This document shows, piece after piece, positions 7,538 through 16,745 of a stretch of DNA of 64,000 nucleotides; the first letter of the stretch is position 1; each line of letters starts with the position of its first letter. The translations under genes were made by a program, and so were the position numbers. Source of the DNA: Aestuariispira ectoiniformans. GTDB lineage: Bacteria > Pseudomonadota > Alphaproteobacteria > UBA8366 > Aestuariispiraceae. The notes beneath the pieces are model-generated. The model made no database searches, had not been told where the DNA came from, and worked only from the letters and a program-made list of their open reading frames with translations. The stretch spans positions 1,705,001 through 1,769,000 of the forward strand of contig NZ_CP062788.1 in the NCBI RefSeq assembly GCF_025136295.1, read 5' to 3'.

Positions 7538-9862
7538 CTAACTGGATTTCATGTGGATCGACCGCCAGATTACCTCCGGCGTTGCAGGCATATCAATATG
7601 ATCCACGCCATATTCCTGCAAGGCATCGACAAGGGCATTGATAATTGCAGGCGGTGCGCCGATGGCTCCTGCCTCGCCTGCGCCTTTTGCCCCCATCGGG
7701 TTATTCAGGCAGGGGGCATCTTCGTGATAGGTGAAATCGACAAACGGCAGGTGGTCCGCCCGTGGCATGGCGTAGTCCATAAAGGAGCCGCTGAGAAGCT
7801 GGCCGCTGTCATTGTCATAGACGGTGTGTTCCAGCAACGCCTGTCCCATGCCCTGGGCAATGCCGCCATGAACCTGGCCTTCCAGCATCATTGGATTGAT
7901 CACGGTGCCGAAGTCGTCCACGACCGTGTAACGCAGGATGTCGACCGTTCCGGTATCGGGGTCGACCTCCAGTTCACAGACATGACAGCCATTGGGGTAG
8001 GTAGATTCGCCGCCCTGGAAGAAGGCCTTGCCGTCAAGGCCGGGTTCCATGCCGTCAGCCAGGTTTTTCGGGTCATGGGCCGCTTGTGCGACTTCTGACA
8101 GTGACAGGGACTTGTCGGTTCCCGCCACGGTGAATTGTCCGTCGGCGAATTCAATGTCGCCAGCGGCGGTTTCCATGGCTTCGGCGGCGATCAGGGTGCC
8201 CTTGTTGATCACTTCCTGTGCCGCATCGCGTGATGCTGTACCACCTTCGGGGATGGATCGGGACCCGCCCGTGCCGCTGCCTTTCTCAATCTTGTCACTG
8301 TCACCCTGGATAACCAAAATCCGGTCCATGTCGATGCCAAGCTTGGCGGCGACGATCTGGCGGTAGGCGGTTTCATGACCCTGACCGTTGGACTGGGTGC
8401 CGATCAGGACGGTGACATGGCCGTTTTCCGCGACCCGGATATCGGCAGTCTCACCGGGGCCCGCGCCGCAGGCCTCAATATAATAGGCAAGGCCCAGGCC
8501 ACGCTTTTTGCCATTGGCTTCGGACTGGGCGCGTCGGCCCTCGAACCCGTTGCGTTCTGCCCGTTCCAGGGCCTGATCCATGGTGCGAGCAAAAAGGCCG
8601 CAGTCATAGGTCGGACCGACCGGGGTCTTATGTGGAAAGTCGTTTTCGCCGATAAAGTTCCGGCGACGCAGTTCTGTAGGATCAACGCCAAGGTCTCGGG
8701 CGGCCTTGTCTACAAGGCGCTCCACCAGATAGGCGGCCTCCGGGCGACCGGCGCCGCGATAGGCGTCGACAGGCACGGTGTTGCTGTAAACGCCATTCAC
8801 TTCCACATGGATGGCTGGTGTGCGGTAGACGCCTGCAAGCATGCGGCACCCGGCCATGGTGGCGATGAACGGGGCGTAATTGGACAGATAGGCTCCCATG
8901 TTGGCTGTGGTGTTTACCCGCAACCCCAGGAAGTTCAGGTCTTCGTCCAGTGCCAGTTCGGCATGGCTGACGTGGTCGCGGCCCTGAATATCCGACAAAA
9001 AGGCATCGGCGGCGCGTTCCGCAGTCCAGCGCACGGGGCGCTTCAACTGTTGCGCCGCGAACAGGACGAGCGGCTGTTCCGGGTGCACAAACAGTTTCAT
9101 GCCAAAGCCGCCGCCGACATCCGGCGTAACCACATGCAGTTTTTCCGGGGGGATGTCGAAAATTGTCCGGCTGAGCTGGTTCTTGATATTGTGCACGCCC
9201 TGGCTTGGCGTGAAGAGCTGGTATCTGTCGCCGTCAAAATTGGCAATAGCCACACGGGGTTCCAGAGAATTAACTACAATCCGGTTATTGATGAGGGTGA
9301 CGGATACTTTGTGGGCTGCCTTTTCGAAGGCAGCGTCGACGGCCTCCTTGTCACCATGATGCCAGACAAAGCTGTGGTTGTTGGGAGTGTCGTCCCAGAC
9401 ATGCGGGGCATCTTCACAGATGGCGGCGGCGGTGTCCGTGACCGAGGGCAACTCGTCGTAATCCACATCGACCAGTTCGGCGGCGTCCTGGGCCTGGGCG
9501 AGGGTTTCCGCGACGACGAAGGCAACAGGGTCGCCCACATGGCGGGCACGGTCACGCGCAAGAATAGAGCGGTCATGGCGAACAAAGGTGGTGACGCCAT
9601 TCTTCATACCGGCAACACAGGGGATATCCTTGATCCCGGCCTTTGTCAGGTCGTCGGCGGTGTAGACCGCCAGAACGCCCGGGCTGGCAAGGGCCTCGTC
9701 GATGTCGATGCTTTTGATTGTGGCATGGGCGAAGGGTGACCGGACCACGACACCATGTGTTTCACCTTCCAGATGAAGGTCGTCCGTATAGCTGCCGGTG
9801 CCGGTCAGGAACCGCTGATCTTCTACCCGCCGCAATGGTTGTCCGATGCCGAATTGCCCCAT
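7538..9862 (-). CDS. CoxL-like molybdopterin-binding subunit, form II (xanthine dehydrogenase/CO dehydrogenase family)
   Basis: This 774-residue large subunit of the molybdenum hydroxylase family would bind molybdopterin cytosine dinucleotide. The N-terminus (IGQPLRRVEDQRFLTGTGSY) and the GGGFGMK motif near residue 250 are typical. The active-site loop reads AYRGAGR (367-373), which marks form II or 'putative CO dehydrogenase' proteins rather than true CO oxidisers, whose loop is AYXCSFR. The substrate is therefore unknown, perhaps an aldehyde, purine or N-heterocycle. The FAD and iron-sulfur subunits that normally accompany it are absent from both sides; only cysQ follows. The partners must be encoded elsewhere, or the subunit acts in a non-standard complex. 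Confidence 0.88.
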   Translation of the reverse strand: MGQFGIGQPLRRVEDQRFLTGTGSYTDDLHLEGETHGVVVRSPFAHATIKSIDIDEALASPGVLAVYTADDLTKAGIKDIPCVAGMKNGVTTFVRHDRSILARDRARHVGDPVAFVVAETLAQAQDAAELVDVDYDELPSVTDTAAAICEDAPHVWDDTPNNHSFVWHHGDKEAVDAAFEKAAHKVSVTLINNRIVVNSLEPRVAIANFDGDRYQLFTPSQGVHNIKNQLSRTIFDIPPEKLHVVTPDVGGGFGMKLFVHPEQPLVLFAAQQLKRPVRWTAERAADAFLSDIQGRDHVSHAELALDEDLNFLGLRVNTTANMGAYLSNYAPFIATMAGCRMLAGVYRTPAIHVEVNGVYSNTVPVDAYRGAGRPEAAYLVERLVDKAARDLGVDPTELRRRNFIGENDFPHKTPVGPTYDCGLFARTMDQALERAERNGFEGRRAQSEANGKKRGLGLAYYIEACGAGPGETADIRVAENGHVTVLIGTQSNGQGHETAYRQIVAAKLGIDMDRILVIQGDSDKIEKGSGTGGSRSIPEGGTASRDAAQEVINKGTLIAAEAMETAAGDIEFADGQFTVAGTDKSLSLSEVAQAAHDPKNLADGMEPGLDGKAFFQGGESTYPNGCHVCELEVDPDTGTVDILRYTVVDDFGTVINPMMLEGQVHGGIAQGMGQALLEHTVYDNDSGQLLSGSFMDYAMPRADHLPFVDFTYHEDAPCLNNPMGAKGAGEAGAIGAPPAIINALVDALQEYGVDHIDMPATPEVIWRSIHMKSS

Positions 9863-9997
9863 GATTTCGCCTGTCGCTCTTCGTTACTTGTCCGCTTAAT
9901 ATCAGGTTTCCCTGCTAGATAAGAGGGATTAAGGGGCGGCATCAAGGGGCATTCGGCCAATAAACCTGTGCTCGATTGGCACTATTGGATTGAAATC

Positions 9998-10666
9998 TTA
10001 CGGGGAATGTCCGGGGCCATTCCCGTTGTCAGAGGTGGTTTCCGCGATTTTGGCTGACTTTGTCTTGGCAACCTGGAACTGCCAGGCCTCGAAACTTGCG
10101 GACCAATGTGTTTCCGGCAGCCGGGCCTTGATCCTGAGCTTGCCCAGGAATTGTGTTTTCTCCGGCAGGCTTTCCCAGACCTGGGGAAGAAAAACCGCCC
10201 GATGCCCCTGATCGTGGATCAGCAGGCCTGTCTCATGGGGAACCAGTTGGTCCAGCAGCTCCGCTTCACTGCCGAATGACAGGGGCTGCATCGGGCTTAG
10301 AACGGAAATCGACAGGGAAAGCACTTCCAGTTCCTGCTGCTCGACCGGTTGGAAACGGGGATCGCGAAAGGCCGCTCCGTAGGCATTTTCCGATACATCG
10401 ACAATTAGGGGGCGGTAGGCCTGGATTGTACCGATGCAGCCACGCAGCCTCCCTTCTTTTTCCAGGGTGACGAAGCTGCCGCATTGGGCGGCCAGATCGT
10501 CCGGAAAGGTCGCCGGGTTTACCGCTGCCGGTTTTTCCTGTGCCAGACCCGTCTGGATCGAGGTTGCTGCTGTGGACAGCAGGGTCGGCTCGTGGCTTGC
10601 CACGACCCGCGTTGCGAAATTCCCGCCCTGCGTGGCTGTGTTCTCAGTGGAGGATCCAGCTACCAT
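9998..10666 (-). CDS. amrA: AmmeMemoRadiSam system protein A (AMMECR1 domain)
   Basis: This 222-residue protein carries the AMMECR1 domain with its signature LRGCIGTI near residue 75. The FRDPRFQPV segment and the VFLPQVW stretch near 160 are also typical. Its biochemical role is not established to my knowledge. It overlaps the end of the MEMO-like gene by 23 nt on the same strand, implying translational coupling. The radical SAM gene of the same system lies just beyond, divergently. The C-terminal 30 residues are low-complexity and charged. A 130-bp gap without a clear terminator separates it from the CoxL-like gene. Confidence 0.93.
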   Translation of the reverse strand: MVAGSSTENTATQGGNFATRVVASHEPTLLSTAATSIQTGLAQEKPAAVNPATFPDDLAAQCGSFVTLEKEGRLRGCIGTIQAYRPLIVDVSENAYGAAFRDPRFQPVEQQELEVLSLSISVLSPMQPLSFGSEAELLDQLVPHETGLLIHDQGHRAVFLPQVWESLPEKTQFLGKLRIKARLPETHWSASFEAWQFQVAKTKSAKIAETTSDNGNGPGHSP

Positions 10667-11441
10667 AACCTACTACCCGGTCCCGTGGTCCGGCAGTATC
10701 GCCGGAATTGCAGAAGCCGACCCGTTCGATTGCCAGGCCGTGTTTTTTCGCGCAGGTCAGCAGACCCGATACCGGAACGCGGCCACAGGCCTGTTCCTGG
10801 CTGATTGCCTGCCAATCCAGCTTTTCGATTGCCGTGGCGGTCCGGTTGTCGATCGTCCTGGCGTCTTCGTAGCTCAAGTAATGGCTCAGATCGGTGCTGA
10901 TCACGATCAGTGTCTCTTCTCCTCCCCAGAGGGTTTCCAGAACTTCGGCTACGTCCACATTGCTTGCATTCCCGACTGCAAAGGGGACGAGCCTGAAATT
11001 CGGCAGGACACGCTGCAGGAAGGGAAGGTGGACTTCCAGGCTGTGTTCCCATTGGTGGGCGGCATCATTGACGCTTACCTGATCGAGGTTTGTGAGCGTG
11101 GCAATAGCCCTCTGGTCTATTTCAACCTGTCCCAATGGGGTTTCCCAGGCGTCGGCGCTGGTCGTGGCAAGGCCGTGGATAGCGGCCCGGTGGCAAGGGC
11201 CCATCAGGATGACCCTGCTGATTTTGTCGGCGACCTTGGCGATCGTGGCATAGGCCCTGGCGGCGCATGCGCCTGAGAAAACATATCCCGCATGGGGGAC
11301 GATCAGGGCCTTGGGTGGTTCGCCCACCTGGATATGGCTGGCGTCGGCCTGGGCCAGAAATCGGTTGATGGTGCCGCCCAGTTCTGCGGGGTTTCCCGGA
11401 TAGAATTGCCCGGCAACGGCGGCTGGTCTGACGGTTGTCAT
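10644..11441 (-). CDS. amrB: AmmeMemoRadiSam system protein B (MEMO1 family)
   Basis: This 265-residue MEMO-family protein is related to class III extradiol dioxygenases. It begins TTVRPAAVAGQFYPGNPAEL and contains VPHAGYVFSG near residue 50, EHSLEVHLPFLQ near 131 and TDLSHYLSYEDA near 190. These hold the conserved metal-site-like histidines and the MEMO cysteine region. Its role with AMMECR1 and the radical SAM partner is unknown. It is the first gene of a minus-strand pair with protein A and shares a 120-bp divergent promoter region with the radical SAM gene. Confidence 0.93.
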   Translation of the reverse strand: MTTVRPAAVAGQFYPGNPAELGGTINRFLAQADASHIQVGEPPKALIVPHAGYVFSGACAARAYATIAKVADKISRVILMGPCHRAAIHGLATTSADAWETPLGQVEIDQRAIATLTNLDQVSVNDAAHQWEHSLEVHLPFLQRVLPNFRLVPFAVGNASNVDVAEVLETLWGGEETLIVISTDLSHYLSYEDARTIDNRTATAIEKLDWQAISQEQACGRVPVSGLLTCAKKHGLAIERVGFCNSGDTAGPRDRVVGYGSWILH

Positions 11442-11561
11442 GAGTGCTGCCTTCCTCTGAATTCTGTAGACTTTCTCCCCTGATTTTACGCCTTTTTATG
11501 TTATTATTAAATCCCGGTTGTCCGGTGGTTTTTTGACGGCCGGGGGAAGAAGCGGCATATC

Positions 11562-12677
11562 ATGACAGAAGACCTCATCGAAGGATTTCCCGGACGCTAT
11601 TGGCATATGCTGGACGACGGTCGCATCCAATGCGATGTCTGTCCCCGTGAATGCAAGCTGAAGGAAGGACAGCGCGGCCTTTGTTTCGTCAGGGCGCGGG
11701 CGGATGACCAGATTGTCCTGACCACCTATGGCCGGTCCAGCGGTTATTGCATTGACCCGATCGAAAAAAAGCCGCTGAACCATTTCCTGCCGGGCACACC
11801 GGTCCTCAGCTTCGGGACGGCGGGCTGTAATCTCACATGTAAATTCTGCCAGAACTGGGATATCTCCAAGTCACGCGAGATGGATCGTCTGATGGATCAG
11901 GCAATGCCAGAGGCCATTGCGGAGGCCGCGATAAAAACCGGGTGCCGGTCTGTTGCTTTCACCTATAACGATCCTGTTATTTTTCTGGAATATGCGGTGG
12001 ATGTCGCCAAGGCATGCCACGAACGGGGGATCAAGACTGTGGCGGTTTCCGCCGGTTACATCAATCCCGAGGCGCGGCAGGAATTCTTCTCGCATATGGA
12101 TGCGGCAAATATTGACCTGAAGGCTTTTACCCAGACGTTTTACAAGAAAATCTGTACCGGCGACCTGGACGCGGTTCTGGATACTCTGTGCTATTTGAAA
12201 TATGAGACCGATGTCTGGTTCGAAATTACGACGCTTCTGATTCCCGGTGAAAACGATGGGGAGGAAGAACTGGAGGCACTTTCCTCCTGGGTCGCGGAAA
12301 ACCTGGGAACCGACGTTCCGCTGCATTTCTCTGCCTTCCATCCCGATTACAAGATGATGGACAAACCGTCCACGCCGCTGGAAACCCTGGTTAAGGCCCA
12401 TCGCATCGCGCGGGAGGCGGGGCTCCACTATGTCTACACTGGCAATGTGCATGATGAAAAACACGGTTCCACCTATTGTCCGGGCTGTGGCGAGAAGGTG
12501 ATAGGGCGCGACTGGTATCAACTGACCCATTGGTCGGTGGGGCAGGGCGGTCATTGTACCCAGTGCGGTACGGCCATTCCCGGTGTGTTTGAAGGCAAAG
12601 CCGGGAACTGGGGGCGCAGACGGCGCCCGATCCGTCTGGCGGAATTTGCCGCACATCAATCCCGTCGGACGCAATAA
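11562..12677 (+). CDS. amrS: AmmeMemoRadiSam system radical SAM enzyme
   Basis: This 371-residue radical SAM protein, related to pyruvate formate-lyase activating enzymes, has the cluster motif CNLTCKFC near residues 88-95. It also has an N-terminal cysteine set CDVCPRECKL...GLC and two C-terminal CXXC pairs (CPGCG and CTQCG), probably binding zinc. This domain plan is the defining one for the system. The target of its radical chemistry is not established to my knowledge. It is divergent from the MEMO and AMMECR1 genes, so the three-gene set is complete. Start ATG at 11562 follows a GGGGGAAGAAG region. Confidence 0.93.
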   Translation: MTEDLIEGFPGRYWHMLDDGRIQCDVCPRECKLKEGQRGLCFVRARADDQIVLTTYGRSSGYCIDPIEKKPLNHFLPGTPVLSFGTAGCNLTCKFCQNWDISKSREMDRLMDQAMPEAIAEAAIKTGCRSVAFTYNDPVIFLEYAVDVAKACHERGIKTVAVSAGYINPEARQEFFSHMDAANIDLKAFTQTFYKKICTGDLDAVLDTLCYLKYETDVWFEITTLLIPGENDGEEELEALSSWVAENLGTDVPLHFSAFHPDYKMMDKPSTPLETLVKAHRIAREAGLHYVYTGNVHDEKHGSTYCPGCGEKVIGRDWYQLTHWSVGQGGHCTQCGTAIPGVFEGKAGNWGRRRRPIRLAEFAAHQSRRTQ

Positions 12678-12843
12678 ACCTCCCGGGATGATCCCGGAAT
12701 TCCCTGCATTTGTCATAAAGGCTTGCCTTGCCCAGACCCTGGGTCTGTGGCACATAACCCAACGATGAGTTTTACTTTTCCAATGGCGGATTTTCGCCGT
12801 TGGCTGCATTGCATGTGTTTTTGTTTTGGCAGGTGAAAATTTA

Positions 12844-13713
12844 ATGTCTGGAAAAGTCAGAAAAGCGGTCTTCCCCGTTGCTGGCATGGGAACCCGCTTT
12901 TTGCCGGCGACCAAGGTTGTCCCGAAAGAGCTGTTGCCGGTCGTGGACAAGCCGTTGATCCAATATGTGGTGGAAGAAGCGGCGGCGGCCGGTGTGGAGG
13001 AGTTCATCTTCGTCACCAGCCGGGGCAAAGGGGCAATCGAGGATCACTTCGATATCGCCTATGAGCTTCATGCGACGTTGGAAGCGCGCGGCAAGGCAGA
13101 AGCCCTGACAATCCTTGACGACATTCTGAAAGAACCGGGCAAGATCAAATCCGTGCGCCAGATGAAGCCATTGGGCCTGGGGCATGCGGTCTGGTGCGCG
13201 CGTGATCTGATCGGCGACGAACCCTTTGCCGTCATGTCGCCCGACGATCTGGTCCTGACCAAGGGATCGTGCATCGGGGAATTGATCGAGGCGCATGAGC
13301 AGACCGGCGGCAATGTCGTGGCGGTAGAAGATGTACCGAGGGATCAGACGTCCCGCTATGGCATTCTGGATACGCCGAATGCTGCCGACCGGCTGGCGGT
13401 GGTTGAGGGGCTGGTGGAAAAACCGAAGCCGGAGGACGCGCCGTCTACCCTGTCGATCATTGGCCGCTATGTCCTGCTGCCGGAAGTTTTTGAGCATCTG
13501 TCCAAGCATGAGCGCGGGGCAGGTAACGAAATCCAGCTTACCGACGCCATGGCAAAAATGATCGGGAAATATCCGTTCCATGGCCTGCGTTTCGCGGGCG
13601 AGCGGTTTGACTGCGGCGACAAGCTGGGCTGGTTGCAGGCCAACATGGCCTATGCAATGGAACGGGATGATCTGGGTGATGGTGCGCGCGCGATCATTGA
13701 CCGGTATAAGTGA
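12844..13713 (+). CDS. galU: UTP--glucose-1-phosphate uridylyltransferase
   Basis: This 289-residue nucleotidyltransferase makes UDP-glucose from UTP and glucose 1-phosphate. The signature VFPVAGMGTRFLPATKVVPK lies at the N-terminus, with the nucleotide-binding GXGT(X)RFLP pattern; EKP and the sugar-site region follow near 190-215. Start at ATG 12844 is preferred because AGGTG stands ten bases upstream; a TTG six codons earlier has no site. It heads a three-gene plus-strand cluster with ugd and a phosphohexomutase that would supply UDP-glucose and UDP-glucuronate for surface polysaccharides. Confidence 0.95.
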   Translation: MSGKVRKAVFPVAGMGTRFLPATKVVPKELLPVVDKPLIQYVVEEAAAAGVEEFIFVTSRGKGAIEDHFDIAYELHATLEARGKAEALTILDDILKEPGKIKSVRQMKPLGLGHAVWCARDLIGDEPFAVMSPDDLVLTKGSCIGELIEAHEQTGGNVVAVEDVPRDQTSRYGILDTPNAADRLAVVEGLVEKPKPEDAPSTLSIIGRYVLLPEVFEHLSKHERGAGNEIQLTDAMAKMIGKYPFHGLRFAGERFDCGDKLGWLQANMAYAMERDDLGDGARAIIDRYK

Positions 13714-13782
13714 ATTTAGGGCGGTAGGGGCAATCGCCGGGGGCGTGGCCGCTTTGTCGGCAAGTTAAAGGAGTTAGGCGTA

Positions 13783-15093
13783 ATGCGGATCGCCATGATT
13801 GGAACGGGATATGTCGGGCTTGTCTCCGGCGCATGCTTTTCCCAATTCGGCCATGATGTCATCTGTGTGGATGTGGACGAAAACAAGATCAGCAGGTTGA
13901 AGAAGGGTGAAATCCCCATCTATGAGCCGGGACTGGACAAGCTGGTGTCCGAGAATGCGGCGGCTGGCCGTCTTGCCTTCACAACGGATATCGCAGAAGG
14001 CCTGAAGGGCTGTGATGCGGTCTTTATTGCTGTCGGTACACCGACCCGTCCGGAAGATGGTCATGCGGACCTGAAATATGTCTTCGCCGCGGCGGAAGAC
14101 ATTGCCCGGAATATGGACGGCTATACAGTGGTCGTGGACAAATCCACCGTGCCGGTCGGTACCGCGCGCAAGGTTTATGAGCGGATCGCCCAAACAAATC
14201 CTGACGCGGATTTCGATGTGGTGTCGAACCCGGAGTTCCTGCGTGAAGGGGCGGCTATCGACGATTTCATGCATCCGGATCGTGTTGTGCTCGGTGGTGA
14301 AGGCGAACGCGCAATGTCGGTCATGCGTAAAATCTATGAGCCGATTGCCGCGGAAACCAAAATTGTCGAGACAGGCCTGGAATCGGCAGAGCTGATCAAA
14401 TATGCAGCCAATGCGTTTCTGGCGGTGAAGATCAGCTTTATCAACGAGCTGGCCGATCTGTGCGAGAAGGTTGGCGGTAACGTTGGTGACGTCGCTGTCG
14501 GTATGGGCCTGGATAGCCGCATCGGGGAAAAATTCCTGCAGGCGGGGCCTGGCTACGGCGGTTCCTGTTTCCCGAAAGACACGCTGGCCCTTGCACAGAC
14601 CGCAACCGCGCAGGGCGCGCCGGTGCGGATCGTTGAAACGGTAATCGACGTCAACAGCAGGCGGAAACGCGCCATGGCGGACCGTGTTGCGGAGGCTTGC
14701 GGCGGCAGCCTGTCGGGCAAGACCGTTGCTGTGTTGGGGGTGACGTTCAAGGCGGAAACCGACGATATGCGTGACAGTCCGGCCCTGGATATCGTGCCTG
14801 CCTTGCAGAATATGGGCGCGGTCGTGCGTGCCTATGACCCGCAGGGGATGGACGAGGCAGCCAAGCTTCTGAACGACGATGTGCAGTGGATGGCCGGGGC
14901 CGAGGAGGCAATGGGCGGCGCTGACGTTGCGGTTATCATCACTGAATGGCGCGAGTTCCGGGAACTGGATCTTCAGAAAGTTAAGTCTTTGCTGAAAGAT
15001 CCGGTTATTGTGGACCTGCGTAATCTGTATGAGCCGGCTGACATGGTGGCGAGCGGTCTTCGTTATCACAGCATCGGCCGTCAGGCTGTCTGA
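13783..15093 (+). CDS. ugd: UDP-glucose 6-dehydrogenase
   Basis: This 436-residue enzyme oxidises UDP-glucose twice to UDP-glucuronate with NAD. An N-terminal Rossmann motif (MIGTGYVGLVSGACFS) comes first. The catalytic cysteine lies in GPGYGGSCFPKDT near residue 261, and the C-terminal UDP-binding domain with VLGVTFKAETDDMRDSPA near 325. It lies 69 nt after galU and uses its product. AAAGGAG precedes the ATG. Length and motifs match the bacterial family closely. Confidence 0.96.
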   Translation: MRIAMIGTGYVGLVSGACFSQFGHDVICVDVDENKISRLKKGEIPIYEPGLDKLVSENAAAGRLAFTTDIAEGLKGCDAVFIAVGTPTRPEDGHADLKYVFAAAEDIARNMDGYTVVVDKSTVPVGTARKVYERIAQTNPDADFDVVSNPEFLREGAAIDDFMHPDRVVLGGEGERAMSVMRKIYEPIAAETKIVETGLESAELIKYAANAFLAVKISFINELADLCEKVGGNVGDVAVGMGLDSRIGEKFLQAGPGYGGSCFPKDTLALAQTATAQGAPVRIVETVIDVNSRRKRAMADRVAEACGGSLSGKTVAVLGVTFKAETDDMRDSPALDIVPALQNMGAVVRAYDPQGMDEAAKLLNDDVQWMAGAEEAMGGADVAVIITEWREFRELDLQKVKSLLKDPVIVDLRNLYEPADMVASGLRYHSIGRQAV

Positions 15094-15136
15094 TCCGGTA
15101 TTGGTACGATAGGCAGATAGATTAGGGGAGTTTGGG

Positions 15137-16528
15137 GTGGCTGTAGGACATCGTTTCGATTCAAGCATCCTTCGGGAATATGATATTCGCGGTATTGTCG
15201 GCAGGACCTTGTCTTCCTCCGACGCATTGGCGCTGGGGCGGACGCTCGGGACAATCGCGGCGGCCAGCAGTGGCCGCATTGCGGTTGTTGGCTATGACGG
15301 CCGTCTGACCTCGCCATCGCTGGAAGAAGAACTGTGCCGGGGGCTTGCAACGGCAGGGCTTTACGTCATGCGGATCGGGTTGGTCCCGACGCCCTGCCTC
15401 TATTTCGCGGCCAAGGCCCTGGATGCGGCGGTCGGTGTCATGGTGACGGGGTCCCATAACCCCCCGGAATATAACGGCTTCAAGATTGTCATGAACAACA
15501 AGCCGTTCTTTGGGCAGGAAATCCAGCGCCTTCGGGATTTGGCCTATCGCGGTGTCTGGGTCGAGAAAAACGGGGGCATCTTTGAAACGGATGCCATGGC
15601 GGCCTACACCACCCGTCTGGTCAAGGGGTTCAAGTCGAACCGGCGTCTGAAAGTTGCCTGGGACCCGGGCAACGGGGCGGCCTGTGAGGCGACGATGCGT
15701 CTGGCGCGTGGCCTGCCGGGCGAGCATGTCGTCATCAACGAAAAGGTTGATGGTACTTTCCCCAATCATCACCCCGATCCGACTGTCGAGAAGAACCTGG
15801 AACAGTTGAAGAAGACCGTTCTGGACGAAGGTTGCGACCTGGGAATTGCCTTTGACGGCGATGGTGACCGTATTGGCGTGATCGACGACAAGGCCCGTGT
15901 GATCTGGGGCGACCAGCTTCTGGCGCTTTATTCGCGGGAGGTCCTTGCCAAGATGCCGGGAGCGTCTGTCCTGGCCGACGTAAAGGCAAGCCAGGTGTTG
16001 TTTGATGAGGTCGCAAGGCTTGGCGGGCAGCCCGTCATGTGCCCGACGGGGCATTCCATCATCAAAAGCAAGATGGCGGAAACCGGAGCGCCGCTGGCGG
16101 GGGAGATGAGCGGCCATGTCTTCTTCGCGGACCGCTATTTCGGGTTCGACGATGCCCTTTATGCGGCTGTCCGCCTGATCAGTTTCCTGAGCGACCAGCC
16201 CAAGTCGCTGAGCGAGTTGCGCGATGAATTGCCCAATATGGTCAACACGCCGGAAATCCGCGTCGATGTATCGGAGGAACGCAAGTTCGCTGTGATCGAT
16301 GAGATCAAGGAACGCCTGAAGGATCAACCGGTTGAGGTCAACGATACCGATGGCGTGCGCGTGAATGAAAACGGGGGCTGGTGGCTGATCCGTGCCTCCA
16401 ACACGCAAAATGCCCTGGTCCTGCGTTGTGAGGCCAAAACGGAGGAGGTGCTGGCCACTTTGAAGGGCCGCGTCGTTGAGCAGTTGAAGCTGAGCGGGCT
16501 GTCTCAGATACCAGTTGAACTGGTTTGA
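15137..16528 (+). CDS. Phosphomannomutase/phosphoglucomutase (AlgC/ManB type)
   Basis: This 463-residue alpha-D-phosphohexomutase interconverts hexose 6- and 1-phosphates, feeding the two preceding genes with glucose 1-phosphate or making mannose 1-phosphate. The catalytic serine lies in VTGSHNPPEYNG (near residue 110). The magnesium loop is DGDGDR near 240, the sugar loop GEMSGH near 322, and the phosphate-binding loop RASNTQNALVLR near 417. The start is a GTG at 15137 with GGGGAG upstream, 43 nt after ugd. A strong terminator closes the operon. Glucose versus mannose preference cannot be decided from sequence. Confidence 0.93.
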   Translation: MAVGHRFDSSILREYDIRGIVGRTLSSSDALALGRTLGTIAAASSGRIAVVGYDGRLTSPSLEEELCRGLATAGLYVMRIGLVPTPCLYFAAKALDAAVGVMVTGSHNPPEYNGFKIVMNNKPFFGQEIQRLRDLAYRGVWVEKNGGIFETDAMAAYTTRLVKGFKSNRRLKVAWDPGNGAACEATMRLARGLPGEHVVINEKVDGTFPNHHPDPTVEKNLEQLKKTVLDEGCDLGIAFDGDGDRIGVIDDKARVIWGDQLLALYSREVLAKMPGASVLADVKASQVLFDEVARLGGQPVMCPTGHSIIKSKMAETGAPLAGEMSGHVFFADRYFGFDDALYAAVRLISFLSDQPKSLSELRDELPNMVNTPEIRVDVSEERKFAVIDEIKERLKDQPVEVNDTDGVRVNENGGWWLIRASNTQNALVLRCEAKTEEVLATLKGRVVEQLKLSGLSQIPVELV

Positions 16529-16565
16529 TTTAGAAAGCTACTAAACGAGTATTTGCCCTTCGGGG

Positions 16566-16599
16566 AAGCCGCGCCGGGTAAAATTGGCGCGGCTTTTTT
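16566..16599 (+). terminator. Rho-independent terminator of the galU-ugd-phosphohexomutase operon
   Basis: A 10-bp stem (AAGCCGCGCC, 16566-16575, with 16586-16595) is followed by TTTTTT. It begins 37 nt past the mutase stop codon. Confidence 0.9.
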
Positions 16600-16745
16600 A
16601 GTTTATGTCGTCCTAGAGGCAAAAACTTTTTTTTAATTGGACGTATCGTTAAAAAAACAATATAAAAGTCTACTAGTCGAGGATGGGGCGTATGGGATAT
16701 TTTTTCCGACACGCGCCTTGTCGATTAAGCAGGGAGATCACTGAA

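Noticed and set aside
8375-9739. Plus-strand ORF of 454 codons
   Set aside because: Antisense shadow of the CoxL-like gene; no recognisable domain and no ribosome site.
7538-9862. True aerobic CO dehydrogenase
   Set aside because: The active-site loop is AYRGAGR, not AYXCSFR, and CoxM/CoxS are missing.
12841-15279. Minus-strand ORFs of 246 and 501 codons opposite galU and ugd
   Set aside because: Opposite-strand frames kept open by GC-rich codon bias; the plus strand encodes well-known enzymes.
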